A stretch of DNA of 11,830 nucleotides from Candidatus Dormiibacterota bacterium (GCA_019236085.1 JAFAJR010000317.1:1-11830), one strand, 5' to 3'; positions 1 to 7,153 are shown, counted from the first letter of the stretch. A program made the numbers and translations. Notes: generated from the letters alone by a model not told the origin.

Positions 1-1125
1 GAAGGTGAGGATCAACACGAGGATGGCGAAGATCAGGATCTCGCTCCACGCCCCGCCCGCCAGCGAGCCGCCGAACACGTAGATCATGCCGATGAGAAAA
101 CCGCCGATGCCGGCGCCGACGATGTTGCCGATTCCTCCGAGCACGGCTGCGGTGAAGGCGATGATGCCCACGTGGAACCCCAGGTTCCATTTGAGGTCGC
201 CGTAGTTGATGCTGTAGATGATCGCGCCAGCGGCAGCCAGCGCCGAGCCGATGAAGAACGTGGTGGAGATCGTGCGGTTGATGTTGATGCCGCAGATCAG
301 CGCCGCCTGTCGGTCCTGGGCGGTGGAGCGCATCGCCTTGCCCAAGCGGGTCCGGCTGACGAAGGCGCCCAGCAGGAACATGAGGATCAAAGCCATCACC
401 ACGACGAACAGGTCGCTCCAGCCGATCGAGACGGCGCCGATGCGGAAGGCGGTTCCGTTGATCCAGCTCGCCTGGTGCGTGGCCACGTTGTCCGGCCCGA
501 AGAAGGCGAGCATGAAGCCCTCGATGAGGAACGACACGCCGATGGCAGTGATCAGTGGCGCCAGGCGCGGCGCGTCGCGCAGGCGGCGGTAGGCCACGCG
601 CTCGATGAGCACGCCGGTGATGCCCGCGAGCACCATCGAGACCGGGAAGATGATGAGCAGCGCCAGCAGCAGACCGGCGCCGCCACTTGTCGCCAGCGAG
701 TTGAGGCCAAAGTGGTCGGCGATGAGAAACGCGTAGAAGCCCGAGAGCGTGAAAACGTCGCCGTGGGCGAAGTTGATCAGCTCGATGATGCCGTACACCA
801 TGGTGTAACCGATCGCGATGAGCGCGTAAATCGCGCCGAGCGTCAGCGCGTTGCGCATCTGCTCGCCCATCAGTGTTGGACCACCCTGGTGCAGCACACC
901 GAGGATGGAGAGCAGCACCCCTGTGAGGATGATCGCTGCGAAGTAGCGGGAGACGTAGCCGTACCCGGTCCGGAACACCGGGATGACGCGCTGGGCGACG
1001 AACCCAGTCCGAGGCTGGCGCGGCTCGAGGCCCTCCGGCGCCACGAGCCGGCGGGCCGCAGACGCGCGCGGCGCCGACCCGCCCACCGGCTGGCCGGGCT
1101 GGATGCTGATCGTCTCCTGCGTCAC
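1..1125 (-). CDS. livH: Branched-chain amino acid ABC transporter permease, LivH type (C-terminus beyond window)
   Basis: Inner-membrane permease of a hydrophobic amino acid (HAAT family) ABC importer. The reverse strand is open for 375 codons from a GTG at 1125 to the window edge. The core shows LivH hallmarks: ALIAIGYTMVYGI, then NFAHGD (minus strand around 820-760), and AAVLGGIGNIVGAGIGG near the left edge, the conserved EAA-like cytoplasmic loop region of this family. The last visible residues are a hydrophobic helix, so only the short C-terminal tail is missing. The GTG start is supported by GAGGG seven bases upstream and an uninterrupted frame. It gives about 75 extra residues before the conserved core, including a Pro/Arg-rich segment and one added hydrophobic helix (residues 62-78). 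An ATG at 870 (residue 86) would give a normal-length LivH. It lies downstream of the binding-protein gene with an intrinsic terminator between them. Family call very secure; start less so. Confidence 0.93.
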   Translation of the reverse strand, partial: MTQETISIQPGQPVGGSAPRASAARRLVAPEGLEPRQPRTGFVAQRVIPVFRTGYGYVSRYFAAIILTGVLLSILGVLHQGGPTLMGEQMRNALTLGAIYALIAIGYTMVYGIIELINFAHGDVFTLSGFYAFLIADHFGLNSLATSGGAGLLLALLIIFPVSMVLAGITGVLIERVAYRRLRDAPRLAPLITAIGVSFLIEGFMLAFFGPDNVATHQASWINGTAFRIGAVSIGWSDLFVVVMALILMFLLGAFVSRTRLGKAMRSTAQDRQAALICGININRTISTTFFIGSALAAAGAIIYSINYGDLKWNLGFHVGIIAFTAAVLGGIGNIVGAGIGGFLIGMIYVFGGSLAGGAWSEILIFAILVLILTF

Positions 1126-1141
1126 TGCAGCGCCCTCAACG

Positions 1142-1175
1142 AAAAACGGGGAGGACGCTCGCGCGCCCTCCCCGT
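1142..1175 (-). terminator. Intrinsic terminator between livK and livH
   Basis: On the minus strand ACGGGGAGG (1175-1167) pairs with CCTCCCCGT (1154-1146). The stem extends inward by GCGC/GCGT (one G-U) to close a GCGA tetraloop of the GNRA type, giving a 13-bp stem directly followed by TTTTT (1146-1142). The plus-strand reading has no T run, so it acts on minus-strand transcripts. It lies 21 bases after the livK stop and 17 bases before the livH start. Read-through would leave the binding protein mRNA in excess over the permease mRNA, a common arrangement for ABC importers. Confidence 0.88.
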
Positions 1176-1195
1176 ATTGCCAATGTGTCGGAGCG

Positions 1196-2548
1196 TCAGC
1201 TCTTGACGCTGACGTTGCCTGAGGTGTCGACCTGGTAGGTGTTCACCGAGGTCCATGTCCCGCCGCTCACCTTGTACAGCGTGAACCCGGTGTTCGTGGT
1301 GTCGCCGTTGGTGTCGAACCCGGTGTGCCCGATGGCTCCGTCGTACGAGGTGTTGCGCAGCTGGGCGGTGATGTCGTCGCGGAAGGTCTGCGTGCTGGAT
1401 GGAATCGTGCCGTTGTTCTGCAGCAGCACGGCCTTGATCGCCTGGATGAGGATGTTCATCGCGTCGTAGCCGTACGGGGTGTACGGCTCGTTCTGGCCGT
1501 TGTTGTACGGCGCCGGCAGGCTCGAGTACGCCTGAGAGTACGCCGAGTAGAACGATGCCGAGCTGCTCAGCTTGGTGACGTCAGGTGCGCTGGTCGCCTG
1601 CGCGCCTTCCGCCTCGCTGGTGTTCGAGCCCGAGTTCGCGTCGGTGATGAACTTCTTGTCCTGGCAGCCGTCTCCGCCGAGCAGTGGCAGGTTCAGGCCC
1701 GCCTTGCCCTCGTCGCGGCGAACCAGGCCGCAGCCGTTGCCCGAGGTGCCACCGAAGAAGATGACCTGGGCGCCGCTGCTCTGCGCGTCGCTGATCTGGG
1801 TGCTGAAGTCGGTGGTGGAACCCGGCAGGCTGGCGTGCCCGACGATGGTGCCGCCGTCCGACTGGAAGTGGTTGATGAACAGCGTCGCCAGACCCGCGCC
1901 GTAGGCCTCCTGGTCGTCGAAGACGTAGGCCTTGGTTGCGTTGAGGACCTTGGCAGCCACGTAGGCGTCGATCTCACCCTGGTCGATGTCGGTGGCGATG
2001 ACGCGGAAGTAGGTGTGCGGTCCCGGGTACAGCGAGGAGGTGGTGATGCCGCATGTGGAAGCAGGAACGCCCTGCACCGTGAGGCAGGGGTTGGTGTTCG
2101 ACGGGCTGATCAGCGGCAGGTGGTTCTGCGAGGCCACCGGGATCTCAGCCTCGGCGACCGACGAGTTGAACGGGCCGACCACGCCGACCACCGATTGGTT
2201 GGCGGCGAGCGCCGTGATGTTGGCGGCACCCTGCGCCGGGTCGTGGCCGTTCTTGGCCACGCTGGAGTCGTCCTTGCTGATGAAGGCCAGCGTGCAGCCG
2301 CCCAGCACCTTGTTGGCGTTGGCCTGGTCGACGGCGAGCTTGGCTCCGTACATCGGGAACGGACCGTCGGTCGAGTCACCGCCGGTCAGAGGGAGGTCGG
2401 TCGCGACCGTGATCGTGCCGGAGCAGCTGGACAGCCCACCGCCACCCGAGCTGCTGTTGCCGCCGTTGGTGCTGCTCGTGCCGCAGGCGCTCACCACGCC
2501 GATGGCCGAGATAGCCGTGAACGAAAAAAGCGCCGCCGATCTGCGCAT
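1196..2548 (-). CDS. livK: Branched-chain amino acid ABC transporter substrate-binding lipoprotein, LivK type
   Basis: Extracytoplasmic receptor of the ABC importer whose permease follows. It has 450 residues, somewhat longer than E. coli LivK/LivJ because of the lipoprotein linker and added loops. Residues 1-21 are a signal peptide ending in the lipobox VSAC, so Cys22 would be lipidated. A Gly/Ser/Asn linker (24-40) follows. The mature fold is a type I periplasmic binding protein: ITVATDLPLTGGDS opens lobe 1, VVGVVGPFNSS (120-130) and LPLISPSNTNP (144-154) are the usual ligand-pocket regions, and AYVFDDQEAYGAGL begins lobe 2. Six further cysteines (42, 85, 155, 166, 273, 295) sit in pairs suited to three disulfides. 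Start: GGAGG four bases before the ATG, with a promoter upstream. The exact ligand (Leu/Ile/Val, another amino acid, an amide or an aromatic) cannot be read from sequence, since this family is broad. Confidence 0.95.
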   Translation of the reverse strand: MRRSAALFSFTAISAIGVVSACGTSSTNGGNSSSGGGGLSSCSGTITVATDLPLTGGDSTDGPFPMYGAKLAVDQANANKVLGGCTLAFISKDDSSVAKNGHDPAQGAANITALAANQSVVGVVGPFNSSVAEAEIPVASQNHLPLISPSNTNPCLTVQGVPASTCGITTSSLYPGPHTYFRVIATDIDQGEIDAYVAAKVLNATKAYVFDDQEAYGAGLATLFINHFQSDGGTIVGHASLPGSTTDFSTQISDAQSSGAQVIFFGGTSGNGCGLVRRDEGKAGLNLPLLGGDGCQDKKFITDANSGSNTSEAEGAQATSAPDVTKLSSSASFYSAYSQAYSSLPAPYNNGQNEPYTPYGYDAMNILIQAIKAVLLQNNGTIPSSTQTFRDDITAQLRNTSYDGAIGHTGFDTNGDTTNTGFTLYKVSGGTWTSVNTYQVDTSGNVSVKS

Positions 2549-2587
2549 ACCGCCTCCAATGTCTAAGGGCTTCGGATCTGGGCTCCC

Positions 2588-2617
2588 TGTCTACACGTCA
2601 GGCCGAAGGGTTGTCAA
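2588..2617 (-). promoter_or_regulatory. Sigma70-like promoter of livK
   Basis: On the minus strand a perfect -35 TTGACA (2617-2612) is followed after 18 bases by TAGACA (2593-2588), a fair -10 of the TAGNNN type. The transcript would start near 2580 and carry a leader of about 30 bases containing the GGAGG at 2557-2553. The -35 box lies inside TTGTCAA, so it also reads TTGTCA on the plus strand, and the divergent membrane-protein gene begins 12 bases away. Confidence 0.6.
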
Positions 2618-2629
2618 TCCACTTCCGGG

Positions 2630-3409
2630 ATGAAACGCATTTTCGCCGGGAGCGCGGACCTCCGAATGTGGTACCAACGACAGATGATTCTGGCCGCCTT
2701 GGCGTGCGCCCTGAGCGCTGCCTTCGCCGTTGTGGTCGGGGCCCGGTTCCAGCGCAGCCGCCGTCCGGCGTTCGCCGTCTGGACCCTGGGGCTGCTCATC
2801 TTCTCGGCCGCCGCCGCCTTCCAGGCGGCCGGAGAGGCTCAGGGGTTCAGCGCAGTCACCTTCCGTGGTTTCTACCTCCTGGGCGGCGTGCTGGGCGTCA
2901 TCTACCTCGCCCTCGGCACGGTCTTCCTGCTGGCTCCCCGCCGGGTCGCCTGGACGTGCGCGGTGCTGCTGGCGGTGGTCACGGTCGGGCTGGCGATCGA
3001 CGCCGCGGTGATCCCGGTCGACACATCGAAGCTGCACACGGCCAGCGGGATCCTGGGAGGCGCGATCCAAAACGGCACGCCGCTCTACATCGGCGTGGTC
3101 TTCCTCAACATCATCGGCACCGTGGTTCTGGTGGGGGGATCGGCCTGGTCGGCATACCGGTTCGTCAGGCAGCGGGCTGACGCCGACCGGGTGGTCTGCA
3201 ACGTGCTGCTCACCATCGGGGCGCTGGTGATCGCCTTCGGCTTCTCCACCGCCAAGACGGTGGGCGTGTCGTCCATAGACGTCCTCGGCGCCTTCGAAGC
3301 CGTGGGGATCGCGATCATGTTCGCCGGCTTCCTCGCGCTGGGCAGGATCGGCCAACGCGCGGCCCGCGGCGTTCCGGTCACAGGACCGGCGCCGGTGCAA
3401 CGCGGATGA
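2630..3409 (+). CDS. Orphan seven-helix integral membrane protein
   Basis: Function unknown. The 259-residue product has seven clear hydrophobic segments, roughly residues 18-37, 46-64, 82-101, 107-127, 149-172, 187-206 and 218-241, with short loops rich in Arg (QRSRRP near 41-46, APRRV near 104-108, RQRADADR near 179-186). No transporter signature, ATPase motif or catalytic motif was recognised. Its stop overlaps the aminotransferase start by four bases (ATGA), so it is probably translated with that gene, which hints at a role tied to the same substrate (sensing, uptake or a membrane anchor). The start is uncertain: ATG 2630 has no ribosome site, ATG 2666 has GGA seven bases upstream, and ATG 2684 lies just before the first helix. 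Any of these keeps all seven helices. Confidence 0.82.
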   Translation: MKRIFAGSADLRMWYQRQMILAALACALSAAFAVVVGARFQRSRRPAFAVWTLGLLIFSAAAAFQAAGEAQGFSAVTFRGFYLLGGVLGVIYLALGTVFLLAPRRVAWTCAVLLAVVTVGLAIDAAVIPVDTSKLHTASGILGGAIQNGTPLYIGVVFLNIIGTVVLVGGSAWSAYRFVRQRADADRVVCNVLLTIGALVIAFGFSTAKTVGVSSIDVLGAFEAVGIAIMFAGFLALGRIGQRAARGVPVTGPAPVQRG

Positions 3410-4707
3410 GCACCACGATGAGCCGGGCCGGCCTCTGGCGCGAGAGGGATGCTGAGCTCATCGCGCCGGTCTACAGCCGCTACTCCGACCTCGTGGTGGA
3501 GAGCGCCGAGGGCTCCACGCTCATGACTGTCGACGGCCGCAGAGTCCTCGACTTCGGCTGTGGAATCGGTGTCACCAACCTGGGGCACCGGCACCCGGCG
3601 GTGGTCGCCGCGGTCCACCAGCAGGTGGACACGTTGTGGCACACCTCGGTGACCGCCATGCATCCGCAGATGATCGACGCCGCCGCGGCGCTCGTGGGCG
3701 TGGCTCCCGAGGGCCTCGACCAGGTGTTCTTCAACAACAGCGGCGCGGAGGCGACCGAGACGGCGATCAAGCTGGCACGCCGGGCGACCGGCCGGCAGGA
3801 CATCATCGCCTTCATCGGCGGCTTCCACGGCAGGACGTACGGGGCGATGTCGCTCACGGCCAGCAAGGCGAAGTACCGCGGCTACAACGGTCCGTTCCTT
3901 CCCGGAGTGCACCACGTCCGGTACCCGTACTGCCTTCGCTACTGCTCGCACGGTCCCGGAGAACGCTGTGCCATCGCCGAGGGCGAGGACATCGAGCTGC
4001 TGTTCAAGACGCGCGCGCTGCCCGACACAATCGCCGCCGTCATCGTCGAGCCGGTGCAGGGGGAGGGCGGCTTCGTCGTGCCGCCACCGAGCTTCCTGCC
4101 GGCGCTGCGCCGCATCTGCGACGAGCACGGCATCCTGCTCATCGTCGACGAGGTCCAGAGCGGCATGGGGCGCACCGGCCGCATGTTCGGCGTGCAGCAC
4201 TTCGGAGTGACGCCGGACATCATGTGCGTGGCCAAGGCGCTGGCCAACGGCCTGCCGATCGGCGGAGTCGTGGCCAAGCATTCGGTGATGGCGCACTGGC
4301 ACCCGGGTGAGCACGGCACCACCTTCGGTGGCAACGCAGTGGCCTGCGCCGCGCTCATCGCGGTGATCGAGACGATGCAGCGAGACCGCATTCCGGAGCG
4401 CGCCGCGAGGCTGGGCAAACGCGCGATGGAACGCGCCAGGTCCTGGCAGCAGCGCGTGCCCGGCCTGGCCGAGGTGCGTGGCCTGGGGCTGATGATCGGC
4501 CTGGAATTCCTGCGTGACGGCCGCTCAGACGCCGAGCTGGTATCGCGCATCGTCCATCGGGCGCTGGAGCGAGACCTGCTGCTGCTCACCTCAGGACCTG
4601 ACGACAACGTCATCCGCATCATGCCGCCGCTCACGATCAGCGAAGAGGAGCTGGACCGCGGGCTTGACATCATCGAGCAGTCGATCATGGAGGCGGCCGC
4701 TGCGTGA
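3406..4707 (+). CDS. Class III PLP-dependent aminotransferase (GabT/ArgD-like)
   Basis: Cytoplasmic fold-type I aminotransferase that moves an amino group, usually a terminal (omega) one, to an oxo acid such as 2-oxoglutarate or pyruvate, giving an aldehyde or semialdehyde. It has 433 residues, normal for the family. Seen in order: NNSGAEA (phosphate-binding loop), GGFHGRT (138-144) that stacks on PLP, VEPVQGEGG, VDEVQSGMGRTG with Asp248 for the pyridine nitrogen, and the Schiff-base Lys277 in CVAKALANGLPIGG, then TTFGGNAVACAA and RGLGLMIGLEF. A short insert YPYCLRYC with Cys176, Cys180 and Cys188 lies between the GFHGRT and VEPVQGEGG motifs. ATG 3406 overlaps the previous stop (ATGA) and has no good ribosome site, suggesting coupling; ATG 3418 is an alternative. 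It overlaps an aldehyde dehydrogenase downstream. GABA, beta-alanine, diamine, lysine-related and acetylornithine substrates are all possible. Confidence 0.94.
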   Translation: MSTTMSRAGLWRERDAELIAPVYSRYSDLVVESAEGSTLMTVDGRRVLDFGCGIGVTNLGHRHPAVVAAVHQQVDTLWHTSVTAMHPQMIDAAAALVGVAPEGLDQVFFNNSGAEATETAIKLARRATGRQDIIAFIGGFHGRTYGAMSLTASKAKYRGYNGPFLPGVHHVRYPYCLRYCSHGPGERCAIAEGEDIELLFKTRALPDTIAAVIVEPVQGEGGFVVPPPSFLPALRRICDEHGILLIVDEVQSGMGRTGRMFGVQHFGVTPDIMCVAKALANGLPIGGVVAKHSVMAHWHPGEHGTTFGGNAVACAALIAVIETMQRDRIPERAARLGKRAMERARSWQQRVPGLAEVRGLGLMIGLEFLRDGRSDAELVSRIVHRALERDLLLLTSGPDDNVIRIMPPLTISEEELDRGLDIIEQSIMEAAAA

Positions 4708-6269
4708 CCGCGGTGGCATCTCCGCCGGTCGAGACCGGCAATCACATCGGCGGCCGGCGCTCGGAGTCACACACAGGGCGCACCTTCGAATCTCGCAACC
4801 CTGCGAACACCGACGACCTGGTGGGCGTCTTCCCTCAGAGCGATGCTCGCGACGTCGACGCTGCGGTCACCGCTGCCAAGACGGCGTTCGACTCCTGGCG
4901 TAAAACTCCATGGCCGAAGCGCGGCGAGGTGTTGCTGAGGGCGGCCGAGCTGATGGAGCAGCGCAAGGACGAGCTGGCGAAGCTCATGACGCGCGAGATG
5001 GGCAAAGTGCTCACGGAAGCCGGTGGTGACGTGCAGGAAGCGATCGACATGGGGAAGTTCATCGCCGGCGAGGGGCGCCGCGCGTTCGGCGAGACGGTTC
5101 CCAGCGAGCTTCGCGACAAGTGGGCGATGACCATGCGCCAGCCGTTCGGCGTTGTCGGCTGCATCACGCCGTGGAACTTTCCCATGGCCATTCCCGCGTG
5201 GAAGATCTTCCCCGCGGTGATGGCAGGCAACGCCGTGGTGTTCAAGCCGGCCGAGGACACGCCGCTGTGCGCCCTGCGCTTCGTCGAGATACTGGAAGAG
5301 GCAGGACTGCCACCCGGTGTGGTCAATGTCGTCTTCGGCTTCGGCGAGGACGCAGGTGACGCCGTTGTACGCCACCCGCACACCAAGGCCATCTTCTTCA
5401 CCGGCAGCGTGGCCACCGGCCGCCTCGTGTCGGAGATCTGCGGGCGGATGCTCAAGAAGTCGTCGCTCGAGCTCGGCGGCAAGAACGCGATAGTGGTGCT
5501 GGACGACGCGGATGTCGAGCTCGCCGTGGACGGCGCTCTGTGGGGTGCGTTCGGCACTTCCGGTCAGCGCTGCACCGCATCCTCGCGGCTGATCGTGCAG
5601 CACGGCGTGCTGCGCGACTTCACCGATCACCTCGTGGACCGTGCTGCACGGCTACGCCTGGGCGACGGCGCCGACTCTGGTGTTGAGGTCGGCCCTGTCA
5701 TAAACAGCGCGCAGCTGCAGCGCATTCATTCCTACACCGGGATCGGCCGGGACGAGGGCGCGACGTTGCTGCTGGGTGGTGAGGTCGCCCGCGACGGCGC
5801 CCTCGCCAAGGGCCACTTCTATCAGCCGACAGTGTTCGGCGACGTGCGGCCCGAGATGCGCATTGCCCAGGAGGAGATCTTCGGACCCACCACGGCGATC
5901 ATCCCGGTGCCTGACGCCGACGCCGCGCTCCAGGCAGCCAACAGCACGCAGTACGGCCTGAGCCTGAGCGTGTACACCAACGATCTGCGCAGCGCCTTTC
6001 GCGCCATCGACGATCTGCAAGCCGGCATCGTGTACGTCAACGCGCCCACCATCGGCGCCGAGATCCAGCTGCCCTTCGGCGGCACCAAGGACACGGGCAA
6101 CGGGCATCGCGAGGCGGGCAGCCACGCGCTCGACGAGTTCAGCGAGTGGAAGTCGATCTACATCGACTACAGCGGGCGCCTGCAACGGGCCCAGATCGAC
6201 ACAACGAAGGGGGAGCAGGCTCCCCCTTCGCACAACCCCCACCGTGCGGAGTCGGCTCCGGCGGAATGA
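4704..6269 (+). CDS. NAD(P)+-dependent aldehyde dehydrogenase (likely semialdehyde dehydrogenase)
   Basis: Oxidises an aldehyde to the acid with NAD(P)+; next to the aminotransferase the likely substrate is the semialdehyde that enzyme makes. The 521-residue product has the complete ALDH set: TPWNFPMAIPAWK with Asn158, VFKPAEDTP with Lys181 (cofactor), FFTGSVATG, general base Glu256 in LELGGKN, catalytic Cys290 in GQRCTASSR (34 residues after the Glu, the normal spacing), EEIFGPTTAIIPV, and LPFGGTKDTGNGHREAG near the end. The core finishes with YSGRLQRAQID. About 24 further residues form a low-complexity tail (TTKGEQAPPSHN and onward) whose DNA contains a strong hairpin. Start GTG 4704 overlaps the previous stop (GTGA) and has GGAGG ten bases upstream. 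The stop overlaps the next start (ATGA). Substrate (succinate semialdehyde, aminoadipate semialdehyde or another) is not fixed by sequence. Confidence 0.95.
   Translation: MTAVASPPVETGNHIGGRRSESHTGRTFESRNPANTDDLVGVFPQSDARDVDAAVTAAKTAFDSWRKTPWPKRGEVLLRAAELMEQRKDELAKLMTREMGKVLTEAGGDVQEAIDMGKFIAGEGRRAFGETVPSELRDKWAMTMRQPFGVVGCITPWNFPMAIPAWKIFPAVMAGNAVVFKPAEDTPLCALRFVEILEEAGLPPGVVNVVFGFGEDAGDAVVRHPHTKAIFFTGSVATGRLVSEICGRMLKKSSLELGGKNAIVVLDDADVELAVDGALWGAFGTSGQRCTASSRLIVQHGVLRDFTDHLVDRAARLRLGDGADSGVEVGPVINSAQLQRIHSYTGIGRDEGATLLLGGEVARDGALAKGHFYQPTVFGDVRPEMRIAQEEIFGPTTAIIPVPDADAALQAANSTQYGLSLSVYTNDLRSAFRAIDDLQAGIVYVNAPTIGAEIQLPFGGTKDTGNGHREAGSHALDEFSEWKSIYIDYSGRLQRAQIDTTKGEQAPPSHNPHRAESAPAE
6205..6230 (+). 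other. Strong RNA hairpin inside the 3' end of the aldehyde dehydrogenase gene
   Basis: CGAAGGGGGAG (6205-6215) and CTCCCCCTTCG (6220-6230) are perfect inverted repeats around the loop CAGG, an 11-bp stem. The plus-strand sequence after it is CACAACCCCC with no T run, so it is not a convincing rho-independent terminator in that direction. The reverse strand continues TTGTGTC, only weakly T-rich. It lies about 36 bases before the stop codon, in the low-complexity tail. A role in mRNA stability, processing or partial termination inside the operon is inference. Confidence 0.6.
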
Positions 6270-7153
6270 ATCCGCCTTCGCCGACCACTCCTCAGGCCTT
6301 GGAGGAGCGGTTCACGACGTATCGGGGCGAAAGGCTGCGGTATCTCGTCGGCGGAGAGGGCCCCCTTCTCCTCGCTTGCCACGGCTTCATCGGCTCGGCT
6401 GAGAACTTCAACGACTGGTTTGCAGCACTCCTACCCCGCCGCACCGTGGTTGCGCCTGACCTTCCGGGGTTCGGGGAATCGGCGCCCCTGCACATCCGGC
6501 ACACAGCGATGGCTCTTGGCCGCGCAGGCCTCGCCGCGGTTGACGACTCGGGATTGGCCGGATCGCGATTCGACGTCGCCGGGCTCTGCCTCGGTTCCTC
6601 GGTTGCACTGGCGGTGCAGCGCCTGCGTCCGGACCGCGTCGACCGGGTGGTGCTGCATACGCCACTGCTGGCGCCGTCTCTGGTGCGGCGCCGGTTCCAT
6701 GCCCAGGTGGCGGTGATGATGTCCAACGCCGTCTTCCCGGGCATCGTCTGGCTGGCGCGGCAGCGCCGGGTCAGCGATCTGTACAAGCGCCTCATGGTCG
6801 AGGGATCGGGCGTCGATGCCACGGCGGCACTGGTCAACTTCGAAAACCAGCTGCGCGCGGATGCCGCGGCGAGCCGCCAGTGGCTCCGCGACGGGCTGCG
6901 CCGCGACGACCTGGCTCAGGTGGTCGACAGCCGGGCCCCGACCCTCGTGATGGTGGCTGCTGACGACCGCATCGTCGACGTGGCACGCTCGCGAACCGCC
7001 CTGGCCGGGGCTCCGGCGGTCCAGCTCGCGGTGCTCGAGGAGGGTGGCCACGCCTGGACGGCGGCGATGATCGAGGTCCAGCAGGCCCTGCTCGCGGCCT
7101 TCCTCGACGGCCGGCCGTTGCCGGGGGCACTGTCATCAGGAGCCGCCGCATGA
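6266..7153 (+). CDS. Alpha/beta hydrolase with Cys in the nucleophile position
   Basis: Probably a soluble hydrolase (ester, thioester, lactone or similar) of 295 residues. Seen in order: the oxyanion-region HGFIGSAENFNDW, VAPDLPGFGESAP after strand 4, the nucleophile elbow GLCLGSS (106-112) with Cys108 where Ser is usual, an acid candidate Asp233 or Asp234 in VAADDRIVD, and catalytic His262 in EGGHAW. A helical cap lies between about 130 and 215. Cys-His-Asp triads are known in dienelactone hydrolases, so an active Cys enzyme is plausible, but this protein otherwise resembles the general alpha/beta fold group. The frame is open further upstream (ATG 6146), but that would overlap the dehydrogenase by over 120 bases; ATG 6266 gives the 4-base ATGA overlap and the natural N-terminus. 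Downstream it overlaps the acetyltransferase by four bases. Confidence 0.88.
   Translation: MNPPSPTTPQALEERFTTYRGERLRYLVGGEGPLLLACHGFIGSAENFNDWFAALLPRRTVVAPDLPGFGESAPLHIRHTAMALGRAGLAAVDDSGLAGSRFDVAGLCLGSSVALAVQRLRPDRVDRVVLHTPLLAPSLVRRRFHAQVAVMMSNAVFPGIVWLARQRRVSDLYKRLMVEGSGVDATAALVNFENQLRADAAASRQWLRDGLRRDDLAQVVDSRAPTLVMVAADDRIVDVARSRTALAGAPAVQLAVLEEGGHAWTAAMIEVQQALLAAFLDGRPLPGALSSGAAA

Noticed and set aside
172..1206. Long plus-strand open frame antisense to the livH permease
   Set aside because: Product is Arg/Glu/His/Asp-rich low-complexity sequence with no hydrophobic core or motif; the opposite strand encodes an unmistakable LivH.
1325..2566. Long plus-strand open frame antisense to livK
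   Set aside because: Arg/Val/Ala-rich shadow of a GC-rich gene; the minus strand has a lipobox, ribosome site and binding-protein motifs.
3385..3396. Perfect 12-base palindrome ACCGGCGCCGGT just before the aminotransferase start
   Set aside because: Common by chance in GC-rich DNA, lies within a coding region, and has no loop or second copy nearby.
3085..4314. Long minus-strand open frame opposite the aminotransferase
   Set aside because: His/Arg/Asp-rich shadow; the plus strand carries the full set of PLP-binding motifs.
6205..6230. Rho-independent terminator after the aldehyde dehydrogenase
   Set aside because: The stem is strong but no T run follows on the plus strand and the next gene overlaps, so it is listed only as a hairpin.
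6146..6265. Upstream start for the alpha/beta hydrolase inside the aldehyde dehydrogenase gene
   Set aside because: The added 40 residues are an out-of-frame reading of dehydrogenase codons; ATG 6266 gives the usual 4-base overlap.
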